Part shown: in pieces, positions 18,831-27,804 of the stretch | How positions within the stretch are numbered: position 1 is the first letter of the stretch | Layout: every line of letters begins with the position of its first letter | Assembly (NCBI GenBank): GCA_017302635.1 | Contig: JAFLCX010000002.1 | Span: 992,975 to 1,056,974, forward strand | Direction of reading: 5' to 3' | DNA length: 64,000 nucleotides | From: Hyphomicrobiales bacterium | GTDB lineage: Bacteria; Pseudomonadota; Alphaproteobacteria; Rhizobiales; Beijerinckiaceae | Notes under the pieces: model-generated | The model's database searches: none | Seen by the model: only the letters and a program-made list of their open reading frames with translations | Told to the model about the DNA's origin: nothing | Position numbers and translations under genes: made by a program

Positions 18831-20015
18831 ATGGCCGCAGGCCGTACCTATCTCGACTGGAACGCTACCGCGCCGCTTTTTCCCGAGGCACGCGAGGCTG
18901 TTCTGCGCGCGCTCGATACAATTGGCAACCCATCCTCCATCCATGCCGAGGGGCGCGCGGCGCGCGCGATTGTTGAAGACGCTCGGGCATCGATCGCCGC
19001 GCTCGTGGGGGGCGAGACGGAGAATGTGGTCTTCACCTCGGGTGCGACAGAAGCTGCAAATGCGCTGCTGAAGCAAGGGCTGACGGGCTGCTGCGGCAAG
19101 AACATGGCCTTGGCCATGCCGGTTCTCGTCGGTGCGACAGAGCATGTTGCGGTGCTGGCAGCCGCAGGCGACGGGCGCAGGGCCCGCGTCGATTCCGATG
19201 GGATCATGGATCTCGATGGTCTCAAGTCACAATTGAAGGAAACCGGTCCCGCTCTGGTGGCGCTCCAGCTTGCGAACAACGAGACGGGCGTGATCCAGCC
19301 CATCCGCGCCATCGCGGATATCGTTCATGCAGAAGGCGGCGCGCTGGTGGTCGATGCCGTGCAGGCACCGGGGCGTATCAGCTTTGAGATGGCAAGCCTG
19401 GGTGCCGACGCCCTGTTCCTCTCGGCTCATAAATTCGGTGGGCCGAAGGGTGTGGGGGCTATCGTGTTTGGCGATTCCCGCACGCGCCTCGCATCAGCCG
19501 CGATTTCCGGCGGCGGGCAGGAGCGTGGCCAGCGTGGCGGGACAGAAAACATCGGCGGGATTGCTGGCATGGGGGCGGCAGCGAAGGCCGTTCTCGCGAA
19601 GCATGAAGCGGTTCGCAAAATCGGTGAACTGCGCGATGGTTTCGAGAATCATCTGAATCGGATCGCGCCGGATGCTCGCATTGCGGGCCAGCACGCCCCG
19701 CGCTTGCCCAACACTTCGCTTTTCGCCATTCCCGGTATTGCAGCCGAGAAGGCGCTGATTGCGTTCGATCTGGCGGGGGTGGCTGTCTCTTCGGGCTCGG
19801 CGTGTTCGTCGGGCAAGGTAAAGGCGAGCCATGTTTTGAGGGCGATGGATGCGCCCGATTGGGTGCTCGCCGGAGCGATCCGCCTCTCGATCGGGCATAC
19901 AACCACCGAGGCCGAGCTCGAAAAAGCTCTCGGCGTCATCTCGCGCCTTGTGGCCAAACGGCCGCTGAACCCTATTTCCGCGGAAAAATCCGCACAAAAT
20001 TCCAGCGCCGCCTGA
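18831..20015 (+). CDS. Cysteine desulfurase, NifS/IscS class, first gene of the suf operon
   Basis: A PLP enzyme that takes sulfur from cysteine as an enzyme persulfide for Fe-S cluster building. The 394-residue product has TYLDWNATAP at the start, TSGATEAAN, VDAVQAPG, the PLP lysine in SAHKFGGPKG and the catalytic cysteine in SSGSACSSGK. This is the group I (NifS/IscS) pattern, distinct from the SufS gene five genes downstream, so the operon has two desulfurases. That arrangement is common in Rhizobiales. It follows the iron box and precedes sufB by 66 bases. Confidence 0.92.
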   Translation: MAAGRTYLDWNATAPLFPEAREAVLRALDTIGNPSSIHAEGRAARAIVEDARASIAALVGGETENVVFTSGATEAANALLKQGLTGCCGKNMALAMPVLVGATEHVAVLAAAGDGRRARVDSDGIMDLDGLKSQLKETGPALVALQLANNETGVIQPIRAIADIVHAEGGALVVDAVQAPGRISFEMASLGADALFLSAHKFGGPKGVGAIVFGDSRTRLASAAISGGGQERGQRGGTENIGGIAGMGAAAKAVLAKHEAVRKIGELRDGFENHLNRIAPDARIAGQHAPRLPNTSLFAIPGIAAEKALIAFDLAGVAVSSGSACSSGKVKASHVLRAMDAPDWVLAGAIRLSIGHTTTEAELEKALGVISRLVAKRPLNPISAEKSAQNSSAA

Positions 20016-20081
20016 TCGGAGGCGCCGTATTCCGCGTATCGAGTTCAACCCTCGGTCCTTGACACCGATGAGGAGGATAGA

Positions 20082-21557
20082 ATGCCCGCAGTGAAAGAGA
20101 CGGTGGAAACCGTCCGCCAGATCGATGTCGATCAGTACAAGTACGGCTTTGTTACCAACATCGAATCCGAATTGGCCCCGAAAGGGCTGAACGAGGATAT
20201 CGTCCGCTACATCTCGGCCAAGAAAAACGAGCCGGAATGGTTGCTCGAATGGCGGCTCGGCGCCTATCGCCGCTGGCTCACCATGCAGGAGCCGGTCTGG
20301 GCGCGGGTGAACTACCCCGCCATCGATTTTCAGGACCTGCATTATTACGCAGCACCCAAAAAGACGCCGGGACCGAAGAGCCTCGATGAGGTCGACCCGG
20401 AGCTCCTCCGTACCTACGAGAAGCTCGGCATTCCTTTGCGCGAGCGCGAGATCCTCGCCGGTGTCGAGGGTGCGGGCACGAAAGTGGCGGTCGACGCCGT
20501 GTTTGACTCCGTTTCGGTGGTTACCACCTTCAAGGAAGAACTCGCCAAGGCGGGCGTGATCTTCTGCGCGATTTCCGAAGCCGTGCACACGCATCCCGAA
20601 CTCGTGAAGCAGTATCTCGGCACTGTGGTGCCGACGACCGACAATTTCTACGCCACGCTCAACAGCGCCGTGTTTTCCGATGGCTCGTTTGTCTACATCC
20701 CGCCGGGCGTGAAATGCCCGATGGAGCTTTCGACCTATTTCCGCATCAACGAGCAGAAGACCGGCCAGTTTGAGCGCACGCTCATCATCGCCGACAAGGG
20801 CTCGTATGTGAGCTATCTCGAGGGCTGCACCGCGCCGAAGCGCGACGAGGCGCAGCTCCATGCTGCGGTGGTCGAGCTGATCGCGCTCGATGATGCCGAG
20901 ATCAAATATTCGACTGTCCAGAACTGGTATCCGGGCGACTCGGAGGGCAGGGGCGGCATCTACAATTTCGTGACCAAGCGCGGCGACTGCCGGGGTGCTC
21001 GCTCGAAAATCTCGTGGACGCAGGTGGAAACCGGCTCTGCCATCACCTGGAAATATCCGAGCTGCATCCTGCGCGGCGAGGGCTCCTCGGGCGAGTTCTA
21101 CTCGATCGCGATTTCGAACGGCATGCAGCAGGTCGATAGCGGCACCAAGATGATTCACTTGGGCAAGAACACGACCTCAAAAATCCTCGCCAAGGGCATC
21201 GCGGCGGGCAAATCCGACAACACCTATCGGGGCCAGGTCTCGGCGCACAGGAAGGCGACGGGTGCGCGCAATTTCACGAATTGCGACAGCCTTCTCATCG
21301 GCCAGCAATGCGGCGCACACACCATCCCCTATATCGAGAGCAAGAACGCCTCCGCCGTCTTCGAGCACGAGGCGACCACCTCGAAGATCGCCGAGGACCA
21401 GCTCTTCTATTGCCTGCAACGCGGGCTGGATGAGGAAGAGGCGGTGGCGCTGATCGTCAACGGCTTCGTGAAGGAAGTGCTCCAGCAACTGCCGATGGAA
21501 TTCGCGGTGGAAGCGCAGAAGCTCATCGCCGTGAGCCTTGAGGGGAGCGTGGGGTGA
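20082..21557 (+). CDS. sufB: Fe-S cluster assembly scaffold subunit SufB
   Basis: SufB pairs with SufD and the ATPase SufC to form the cytosolic SufBC2D scaffold on which clusters are built. The 491-residue product has the family N-terminus ([18 protein letters not shown]), a [16 protein letters not shown] stretch, the conserved TNCDSLLIG with the key cysteine, a late EHEATTSKI histidine/glutamate site, and the closing [18 protein letters not shown] helix. Length is standard. A good SD (GAGGAGG) lies before the ATG. The stop overlaps the start of the next, secreted, protein by one base. Confidence 0.97.
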   Translation: MPAVKETVETVRQIDVDQYKYGFVTNIESELAPKGLNEDIVRYISAKKNEPEWLLEWRLGAYRRWLTMQEPVWARVNYPAIDFQDLHYYAAPKKTPGPKSLDEVDPELLRTYEKLGIPLREREILAGVEGAGTKVAVDAVFDSVSVVTTFKEELAKAGVIFCAISEAVHTHPELVKQYLGTVVPTTDNFYATLNSAVFSDGSFVYIPPGVKCPMELSTYFRINEQKTGQFERTLIIADKGSYVSYLEGCTAPKRDEAQLHAAVVELIALDDAEIKYSTVQNWYPGDSEGRGGIYNFVTKRGDCRGARSKISWTQVETGSAITWKYPSCILRGEGSSGEFYSIAISNGMQQVDSGTKMIHLGKNTTSKILAKGIAAGKSDNTYRGQVSAHRKATGARNFTNCDSLLIGQQCGAHTIPYIESKNASAVFEHEATTSKIAEDQLFYCLQRGLDEEEAVALIVNGFVKEVLQQLPMEFAVEAQKLIAVSLEGSVG

Positions 21558-22072
21558 TGTTGGCTCGCACCGTCGCTGCCTGCCTTTTCGGGATGCTGGT
21601 GGCTATTCCGGCTCCCGCATGGGCCTGCACTTGCGCGGATGACCGCGCCGAACTGTCTTCTCAGACAAGAGGAGCATCGCAGAACAGGGAAAGCTCGCCA
21701 CAAAGGTTTGAGCGGGCCAAGATTGTTCTGCGAGGTAAGGTTCTCTCCGCTCGCGCTGGCGAGGATGTTGTTTTTCCTGAGAGCACAAGGATGACGCCCG
21801 ATGTGGCTTCAGCAACGACCTTTTCAGCGCGCGCCGTAGTGGCGGATTTCCGCGTGCTGAAGGCCATCAAGGGCACCGCGTCCGGTAATGTCAAACTGTA
21901 TTCCGGCTTCGGCATCGGAGATTGTGGTTTCGGCGGGGGTTTTCTGATGGCCGTTGCACTGGATCGTGAGTTTTCCCTCGAAGTGACGTCCATCCCGAAC
22001 CAGTCCGACTCATTTGTTGTCAGCATGTGCAGCTACATCGAAATGCACGAGCCCGAGCGACAGAAACAGTAA
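21557..22072 (+). CDS. Secreted NTR/TIMP-like protein between sufB and sufC
   Basis: A 171-residue exported protein. Residues 1-23 form a clear signal peptide ending APAWA, so the mature protein would begin with Cys24-Thr-Cys26. An N-terminal CxC followed by a charged segment and then IVLRGKVLSA resembles netrin/TIMP-like domains, where the amino group and thiol of the first Cys can bind metal. Two further cysteines (GDCGFGG and VSMCSY) could pair with the first two. The ATG overlaps the sufB stop (TGATG), implying translational coupling. The fold assignment is moderate. No role in Fe-S assembly is known, and an exported protein cannot meet the cytosolic scaffold. Confidence 0.7.
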   Translation: MLARTVAACLFGMLVAIPAPAWACTCADDRAELSSQTRGASQNRESSPQRFERAKIVLRGKVLSARAGEDVVFPESTRMTPDVASATTFSARAVVADFRVLKAIKGTASGNVKLYSGFGIGDCGFGGGFLMAVALDREFSLEVTSIPNQSDSFVVSMCSYIEMHEPERQKQ

Positions 22073-22082
22073 TTCAATTCAA

Positions 22083-22118
22083 GTCGTGGATGCCTGGCAC
22101 AAGTCCGGGCATGACGAC
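22083..22118 (+). repeat. REP-like palindrome before sufC
   Basis: An 8-bp inner stem (ATGCCTGG with CCGGGCAT, one T-G wobble) around a CACAAGT loop is extended by an outer GTCGT/ACGAC stem, making a 13-bp hairpin with a small bulge. The GTGGATG...CATGAC edges match the element between nuoB and nuoC. It is intercistronic within the suf operon, 21 bases before the sufC ATG. Confidence 0.7.
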
Positions 22119-22139
22119 CTAGAACCCGGAAACAAAACC

Positions 22140-22889
22140 ATGCTTGAAATCAAGAACCTCCACGTCGAAATCGACGGCAAGAAAATCCTCAACGGCCTGA
22201 ATCTCAAGGTGAATCGCGGCGAGGTGGCGGCGATTATGGGGCCGAACGGTTCGGGCAAATCGACGCTGAGCTATGTCGTCGCCGGCAAGGAAGATTATAC
22301 CGTCACCGAGGGCGAAATCCTGCTCGATGGCGTCAATATCCTCGAAATGGAGCCGCATGAGCGGGCCCATGCGGGCCTGTTCCTCGCCTTCCAGTATCCG
22401 CTCGAAATTCCGGGTGTCGCAACCATGACCTTCCTCAAGGCGGCGCTGAACGCGCAGGCCAAGTCGCGCGGCGAGGAAGAGCTTTCGCCCGGCGATTTCA
22501 TGAAGAAGGTGCGTGCGGCCTCGGCCAAGCTCGGCATCAATCCGGATATGCTGAAGCGGCCCCTGAATGTCGGCTTCTCCGGTGGCGAGAAGAAGCGCAT
22601 GGAAATCCTCCAAATGGCGCTACTCGAGCCCAAGATGGCCATTCTCGATGAAACCGATTCCGGCCTCGATATCGATGCCCTGCGCATCGTGGCCGAGGGT
22701 GTGAACGCCCAGCGCGACCCCAACCATGCTTTCCTCGTCATCACGCATTACCAGCGCCTGCTGGATCATATCCGCCCCGATACCGTGCATGTCATGGCGG
22801 CGGGCCGGATCGTGAAATCTGGTGGCCCGGAAATCGCGCTCGAACTCGAAGAGCGCGGCTATGCCGAATATATCGGCGCGGCGGCGTGA
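22140..22889 (+). CDS. sufC: Fe-S cluster assembly ATPase SufC
   Basis: The ABC-type ATPase that drives conformational change of the SufB-SufD scaffold. The 249-residue product has Walker A GPNGSGKST, a Q-loop at AFQYPLEIPG, the signature GFSGGEKKR, Walker B MAILDETDSGLD and the switch ITHYQRLL, all typical of SufC. The start at 22140 gives MLEIKNLHVEI; an open frame runs 42 codons upstream through the palindrome and the previous gene and is not part of the protein. sufD begins seven bases after the stop. Confidence 0.97.
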   Translation: MLEIKNLHVEIDGKKILNGLNLKVNRGEVAAIMGPNGSGKSTLSYVVAGKEDYTVTEGEILLDGVNILEMEPHERAHAGLFLAFQYPLEIPGVATMTFLKAALNAQAKSRGEEELSPGDFMKKVRAASAKLGINPDMLKRPLNVGFSGGEKKRMEILQMALLEPKMAILDETDSGLDIDALRIVAEGVNAQRDPNHAFLVITHYQRLLDHIRPDTVHVMAAGRIVKSGGPEIALELEERGYAEYIGAAA

Positions 22890-22896
22890 GGCTGTC

Positions 22897-24165
22897 ATGG
22901 GAGCGTCCGTCGTGATGATGAGAACACCCGCCGAAACGGCTTTGATCGAGCGTTTCAACGCCGAAAAGGCCGGCTTGCCCGGCGCGGCTGAGGCGCGCGC
23001 CGAAGCTTTCGCGCGATTCGAGAAATCGGGCCTGCCCTCGAAGCGGGTCGAAAGCTACCACTATACCGATCTACGAAGCCTGCTGCGCAATCCGGCACCG
23101 GTCGCGGCGGATGCCGTTGCGGCCAAGACGCTGAAACTGAAAGGTTTCAGGCGCCTCGGATTCACCAATGGCCGCTGGCAGGGTGGCGAGAGCGCGCCGG
23201 GTGTGTCCGTCAAGCCGCTGGCTGATGCCTATGCCGAAGGTCTCGTGCCCGGTCTCGGCATGGGGCAGTCGAGCGATGTTGTCGTCGATCTCAACACGGC
23301 CTTCGCGCGTGATGGTGTCGCGATTGAGGTGGAAGCCGGCGCAGAAGCTCGGCTGCATCTCGCCTTTTCCGAGAATGTTGCTTCGGCCCAAAGCATCACG
23401 CCTCGCGTGATCGTCACGATCAGAGAAGGCGCCAGCCTTGTGCTGGTGCAGAGCCATGAGGGCCCGAATGCGGTAGCCTATCAGGTGAATGAGATGGTGG
23501 AACTCCGTCTCGGCAGCCAGGCCAAGGTCGAGCATATCCGTCTCAACCAGTCGGGCGACAAGGCGATGGTGCTTTCGAACATCGCGGCCACGCTTGGCGA
23601 GGAAGCGGAACTCTCGACGACGCAGCTTGCTTTGGGCGGCGAGACATGCCGCCATCAGGTTTTCGTCACCTATCAGGGCGAGAACGCCAAGTCGGCCATC
23701 CGTGGCGCGACCCTGCTCAAGGGCGAGCAGCACCACGATTCAACGCTGGTTGTCGATCATGCGGTGCCGCATGGCGAGAGCCGCGAATTGTTCCGCACCG
23801 TGGTGGATGGCACAGCGCAGGGCGTGTTTCAGGGCAAGATCATCGTGCGTCCCCACGCGCAGAAAACCGACGGGCAGATGGCTTCGAACGCGCTGTTGCT
23901 TTCGGATGAAGCCGGGATGAGCAACAAGCCCGAGCTTGAAATCTTCGCCGATGACGTGCTCTGCGCGCATGGTGCGACCTGCGGTGCGCTCGACGAGAAC
24001 CAGCTTTTCTATCTTCAGGCGCGCGGCCTGCCGAAGCAGCAGGCTGAGGCCCTGCTTGTGGAGGCTTTTATCGGCGAGGTTCTCGAACCCATCAGCGATG
24101 AAGGGTTGCGCGATGTGCTCGCCGGCCTCGTGAGCGAGTGGATGCAGGCGAGGGTGGTTGCTTGA
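22897..24165 (+). CDS. sufD: Fe-S cluster assembly protein SufD
   Basis: The SufB-like partner in SufBC2D. The 422-residue product has the N-terminal helical region with KRVESYHYTDLRSLL, a right-handed beta-helix core, and a C-terminal part with PHAQKTDGQMASNALLLSD, KPELEIFADDV and CAHGATCGALDENQLFYLQARGL; the late histidine (AHGAT) is a conserved SufD site. The ATG at 22897 is chosen because it follows the sufC stop directly; ATGs at 22915 and 22918 are alternatives. The stop overlaps the sufS TTG start. Confidence 0.95.
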   Translation: MGASVVMMRTPAETALIERFNAEKAGLPGAAEARAEAFARFEKSGLPSKRVESYHYTDLRSLLRNPAPVAADAVAAKTLKLKGFRRLGFTNGRWQGGESAPGVSVKPLADAYAEGLVPGLGMGQSSDVVVDLNTAFARDGVAIEVEAGAEARLHLAFSENVASAQSITPRVIVTIREGASLVLVQSHEGPNAVAYQVNEMVELRLGSQAKVEHIRLNQSGDKAMVLSNIAATLGEEAELSTTQLALGGETCRHQVFVTYQGENAKSAIRGATLLKGEQHHDSTLVVDHAVPHGESRELFRTVVDGTAQGVFQGKIIVRPHAQKTDGQMASNALLLSDEAGMSNKPELEIFADDVLCAHGATCGALDENQLFYLQARGLPKQQAEALLVEAFIGEVLEPISDEGLRDVLAGLVSEWMQARVVA

Positions 24166-25391
24166 CCCTCGACCTCGCCCGTATCCGTGCGGATTTTCCC
24201 GCACTCGCGCTCACGCCCTATGGCAAGCCGCTGACCTATCTCGACAACGCGGCTTCAGCCCAAAAGCCGCGTCAGGTGCTTGAGCGGATGACGCGCGCGT
24301 ACGAGAGCGAATATGCCAATGTGCATCGCGGCCTGCACTACCTCGCCAATGCCGCGACTGAGGCCTATGAGGGTGCTCGCGAGAAGGTGAAGGCGTTTCT
24401 CAATGCGCCCTCGGTGGATGAGATCATCTTCACGAAAAACGCGACCGAGAGCCTCAATCTCGTGGCGTCGTCGCTGGGGCGGTATCTCGACATCCGCGAG
24501 GGCGACGAGATCATCCTCTCGATCATGGAGCACCATTCCAACATCGTGCCTTGGCATTTCTGGCGCGAGCGGCGCGGTGCCGTGATTCAATGGGCACCGG
24601 TGGATGAGGATGGAAATTTCCTGCTCGATGCCTTCGAGAAGCTCATCAGCCCGCGCACAAAGGTTGTTGCCATCACGCAGATGTCCAACGCGCTCGGCAC
24701 CATCGTTCCGGTGAAGGATGTCGTGCGCCGCGTGCGCGCGCTGGCGCCGAAAGCGAAAATCGTGATCGATGGTTCGCAGGCTGCGGTGCATCTCGCTGTT
24801 GATGTGCAGGATATCGGTTGCGATTTCTATGCCTTTACAGGCCACAAGCTTTATGGACCCTCCGGCATCGGCGTGCTCTGGGGCCGGGCGGAACTCCTCA
24901 ACGCCATGCCGCCTTTCTTGGGTGGCGGCGAGATGATCCGCGAAGTCTCCGAAGAGAATGTCACTTACGGCACGACGCCGCATCGTTTCGAAGCGGGCAC
25001 GCCCTCAATCGTGCCAGCCATCGGATTGGGTGCCGCAATCGACTATGTGAACGCCATCGGCAAGGATGCAATCCGCGCCCACGAGGACGATCTGCTGGCT
25101 TATGCCACCGAGCGCCTTTCGGCGATCAACTCGATTTCCATACTCGGGCGGGCGAAAAACAAGGGCGCGATCCTTTCGTTTTCGCACAAGGCAGCCCATG
25201 CGCATGATGTTGCAACCGTGATCGACCGGCAGGGTGTGGCGGTGCGTGCCGGCACCCATTGCACCATGCCGCTCTTGAAGCGCTTCGGTGTCACCGCTAC
25301 ATGTCGTGCGAGTTTTGCCGTTTATAACGCGCGCGACGACGTGGACCGGCTGGTCGATGCACTGATGCGCGCGGACAAACTGTTTTCGTGA
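24162..25391 (+). CDS. sufS: Cysteine desulfurase SufS
   Basis: The group II PLP desulfurase that supplies sulfur to SufB, normally through a SufE or SufU partner, neither of which is seen here. The 409-residue product has YLDNAASAQKP, NVHRGLHYLA, the PLP lysine in FTGHKLYGPSG, the substrate loop FEAGTPSI and catalytic cysteine in RAGTHCTMPLL. I chose the TTG at 24162 because it gives the family N-terminus (LDLARIRADFPAL) and overlaps the sufD stop (TTGA), a typical coupled arrangement. An in-frame ATG at 24138 lies inside sufD. Confidence 0.95.
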   Translation: MTLDLARIRADFPALALTPYGKPLTYLDNAASAQKPRQVLERMTRAYESEYANVHRGLHYLANAATEAYEGAREKVKAFLNAPSVDEIIFTKNATESLNLVASSLGRYLDIREGDEIILSIMEHHSNIVPWHFWRERRGAVIQWAPVDEDGNFLLDAFEKLISPRTKVVAITQMSNALGTIVPVKDVVRRVRALAPKAKIVIDGSQAAVHLAVDVQDIGCDFYAFTGHKLYGPSGIGVLWGRAELLNAMPPFLGGGEMIREVSEENVTYGTTPHRFEAGTPSIVPAIGLGAAIDYVNAIGKDAIRAHEDDLLAYATERLSAINSISILGRAKNKGAILSFSHKAAHAHDVATVIDRQGVAVRAGTHCTMPLLKRFGVTATCRASFAVYNARDDVDRLVDALMRADKLFS

Positions 25392-25452
25392 GCGGCGCGC
25401 AGTTTGAGGATCAGGGTTCTCCGCCTGATCTCAGATGTAGAGTGAGGTTGTG

Positions 25453-25839
25453 ATGGAAAACGCGACAGAGTCGAAGCCGGAACCGGGTGGGCTTGCGCCG
25501 GCCGGGGTCATCGCCTCGCTGCCTCCGGAAGAAATCGATCGCCTGACCGATGATATCATCGCGGCGCTGAAGACGGTATACGACCCGGAAATCCCCGCTG
25601 ATATCTACGAGCTTGGGCTGATCTACCGGATCGATATCTCGGATGAGCGTTTCATCACGGTCGATATGACACTCACGGCACCCGGCTGCCCCGTGGCAGG
25701 CGAAATGCCGGGCTGGGTGGAAACGGCCGTGCTCACCGTGCCCGGCGTTTCGGGGTGCAAGGTCAATATGACCTTTGATCCGCCCTGGGATCAATCGCGC
25801 ATGTCGGATGAAGCGCGCGTTGCGCTCGACATGTGGTGA
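25453..25839 (+). CDS. sufT: SUF-associated MIP18/DUF59 protein (SufT-like)
   Basis: A small cytosolic DUF59 protein that helps Fe-S cluster maturation or delivery. The 128-residue product has a variable N-terminus followed by the family core: VYDPEIPADIYELGLIY, VDMTLTAPGCPVAGEMP with the conserved cysteine, and a closing FDPPWDQSRMSDEAR. The ATG at 25453 is preferred over the adjoining GTG. It follows sufS by about 60 bases on the same strand and is probably in the operon. Confidence 0.92.
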   Translation: MENATESKPEPGGLAPAGVIASLPPEEIDRLTDDIIAALKTVYDPEIPADIYELGLIYRIDISDERFITVDMTLTAPGCPVAGEMPGWVETAVLTVPGVSGCKVNMTFDPPWDQSRMSDEARVALDMW

Positions 25840-25883
25840 CGGTCTGATAGCCTCGGCGGGCTACAACCGATCCGGGGACCTGC

Positions 25884-26642
25884 ATGAAACAGAAGAGCGC
25901 TTTTTCGGCCCTGTTCGGCCTTTTTGTCTTCGGTGCTTCTCATGCTGTGGTGCAGGCTGAAACGCGTTATTGCCTCACTGGACCGGTTGCCAACGGCGAG
26001 GATGTTCCGCTGCGTCTGCTGCGGGTGAGGGAGAGCGAACCGCGCACGCATTTCGTGGCGGATCATGATCCATCCAGGCCGAATTGTCCCGGCCCGGGCG
26101 ACGCATGCAAGAGGCGCGGATTCCTGCTGCCCGACGATGTCGTGATCGCTGGCCCCGAGATCAACGGCTACAATTGCGTAACTTATATCGCGCCGGATGT
26201 GAAGAAGGTGAAAGGCAAGATTGCCGAGACCAACGGGTTTCTGCCTGCCGGCGCCCTGTCGATCGTGCCGCTCCCGCCTCCGAAGCCGGGGGACTGGATC
26301 GGAACCTGGACCCGCATCGAAGAGGGCGAGATTACCATCAAGGCTCTGGCCGGAGGCAAGCTGAGGGTGGATGGCGAAGCCACGTTTGGCGCCCGGGATC
26401 CCGAGCGAGTCAAGCGCGGTGCCGTGAATCTCGGCTCGCTGGAAGGCGAGGCAATGCCGAGAGGCAACACCATCGCGCTCGGCGATGGCTATGACGGCAC
26501 AAAAAATCCATTGAGCCTGGATAAGGGCGGGGAGTGTCTCGCGCGCCTCCGGCTTTACGGGCGCTATCTCGTCGTCGAAGACAATCTCGGCTGCGGCGGC
26601 ATGAATGTCAGCTTCATTGGCGTGTATGTCCGCCTCAAGTGA
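25884..26642 (+). CDS. Secreted protein of unknown function, lipocalin-like C-terminal half
   Basis: A 252-residue protein with a signal peptide (residues 1-25, ending VVQAE). The first half holds several cysteines (RYCLTG, RPNCPGPGDACKRRG, GYNCVTY) and a beta-rich stretch resembling an SH3-like module. A PLPPPKPGD linker leads to a second half beginning GTWTRIEEGEI, a pattern of small secreted lipocalin-like barrels, with a late cysteine pair (GECLARL, NLGCGG). I do not recognise a family. It is 44 bases after sufT and may be the last gene of the suf transcript. Its stop codon forms TGATCA with the stop of the convergent GNAT gene. Confidence 0.65.
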   Translation: MKQKSAFSALFGLFVFGASHAVVQAETRYCLTGPVANGEDVPLRLLRVRESEPRTHFVADHDPSRPNCPGPGDACKRRGFLLPDDVVIAGPEINGYNCVTYIAPDVKKVKGKIAETNGFLPAGALSIVPLPPPKPGDWIGTWTRIEEGEITIKALAGGKLRVDGEATFGARDPERVKRGAVNLGSLEGEAMPRGNTIALGDGYDGTKNPLSLDKGGECLARLRLYGRYLVVEDNLGCGGMNVSFIGVYVRLK

Positions 26643-27245
26643 TCAGCTCCGAAGCTGCGGCGGTGCTGTCTCGCTTTTTCCCGGCTGGTGCCCGCGCAAG
26701 GCATCGAAATCGCGTTTCAGCAGCCCGACGATGACGTCATCGTACCACACGCCGCCGATGAACGCGCTTTCGCGTTCCAGCCCCTCGCGCACGAATCCGA
26801 CGCGCTCATAGGCGCGGATGGCGCGGGTGTTGAACGAGAGCACGCGCATCGAAAGTTTGTGCAGGCCGAGAACATCGAAGCAGAATTCCGCCACCGCCTT
26901 GATGGCCTCGGTGCCCAGCCCCTTGCCGAGGCAGGTGGGGTCCAGAACGCCGATGATGAGGCCTGCGCGCTGGTCAGCTTCGACAAAATTGTCGATCAGG
27001 ATTTCACCAATGGCGCGGCCCTGATGCTCGATCACCCAGGCAGCAGGGTGGCTCGCGATGTTGTCGACCCAGGCTTTCGCCTGCTCATCGGTGATGGATT
27101 TGAGGTTCCGCGTATCGGCGCCGAGATTGCGGTAAATCTCGGGATCGCGACCGAGTGCGAGGCGATCGGCAATATCGGTGGGGATCGGGCGACGCAGAAC
27201 AAGGCGTGCCGTGCGCAGGGGCGGGAGAGGGGAAGGCAAAATCAT
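26643..27245 (-). CDS. GNAT acetyltransferase, RimJ/RimL type
   Basis: A 200-residue cytosolic N-acetyltransferase. Visible family features are LRTARLVLRRP at the start, the acetyl-CoA loop region CLGKGLGTEAIKAV and the closing LSFNTRAIRAYERVGFVREG with DDVIVGLLKRDF. Relatives acetylate protein N-termini or small amines; the substrate here is unknown. It lies antisense between the main suf genes and sufA, separating them. Confidence 0.88.
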   Translation of the reverse strand: MILPSPLPPLRTARLVLRRPIPTDIADRLALGRDPEIYRNLGADTRNLKSITDEQAKAWVDNIASHPAAWVIEHQGRAIGEILIDNFVEADQRAGLIIGVLDPTCLGKGLGTEAIKAVAEFCFDVLGLHKLSMRVLSFNTRAIRAYERVGFVREGLERESAFIGGVWYDDVIVGLLKRDFDALRGHQPGKSETAPPQLRS

Positions 27246-27388
27246 GATCGAATCGATAGCAGAGGATCAGGTTCCGGCACAGAGCTACTCGATTTTTTTA
27301 ACATTGCATCCTAAATGAGAGGCAACAGGCGATCCGCCTGCATCGCCACGCGACCCGGGTTTTTGAGCCCGACGTTCCGGAGGTTTTC

Positions 27389-27796
27389 ATGAGTGTTGTC
27401 TCGAGCGCGACTGCCCCGAAGCCCGCGCGCCGCTTTCAGGTGATGAGCCTGACTGAAGCCGCCGCCGAGCGCATCCGCGAGGTGATCGCGGGTGCCCAGA
27501 AACCGATCCTTGGAATCCGTGTGGGTGTGAAAAACGGCGGCTGCGCCGGCATGTCTTATACGATGGAATATGCCGAGGCGAAAAATCCGCTCGACGAGGT
27601 CGTGGAAGACAAGGGCGTGCAAATCCTGATCGACCCCAAGGCCGTGCTTTTTCTGCTGGGAACCGAAATGGATGTGAAAACCGATACGTTCGCGTCGACT
27701 TTCGTCTTCAAGAATCCGAACGAAACCTCGGCCTGCGGCTGCGGCGAGTCGGTTGCGATCACACCTGCCGCGCCGGAGTTTCTGGCAAAAGGCTGA
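27389..27796 (+). CDS. sufA: A-type Fe-S carrier (SufA/IscA/HesB family)
   Basis: A carrier that passes iron-sulfur clusters to target proteins. The 135-residue product has the LTEAAAERIREVI helix and the three expected cysteines: one in NGGCAGMSY and two in SACGCGES. SD GGAGG is at about 27379 before the ATG. It is separated from sufT by two genes, one of them antisense, so it probably has its own promoter in the 140 bases upstream, where no Irr-type palindrome is seen. Confidence 0.93.
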   Translation: MSVVSSATAPKPARRFQVMSLTEAAAERIREVIAGAQKPILGIRVGVKNGGCAGMSYTMEYAEAKNPLDEVVEDKGVQILIDPKAVLFLLGTEMDVKTDTFASTFVFKNPNETSACGCGESVAITPAAPEFLAKG

Positions 27797-27804
27797 GGAG
27801 CCGG

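Noticed and set aside
19494..21158. 554-codon open frame antisense to sufB and the nifS-like gene
   Set aside because: Shadow frame of two clear enzymes; no motif recognised.
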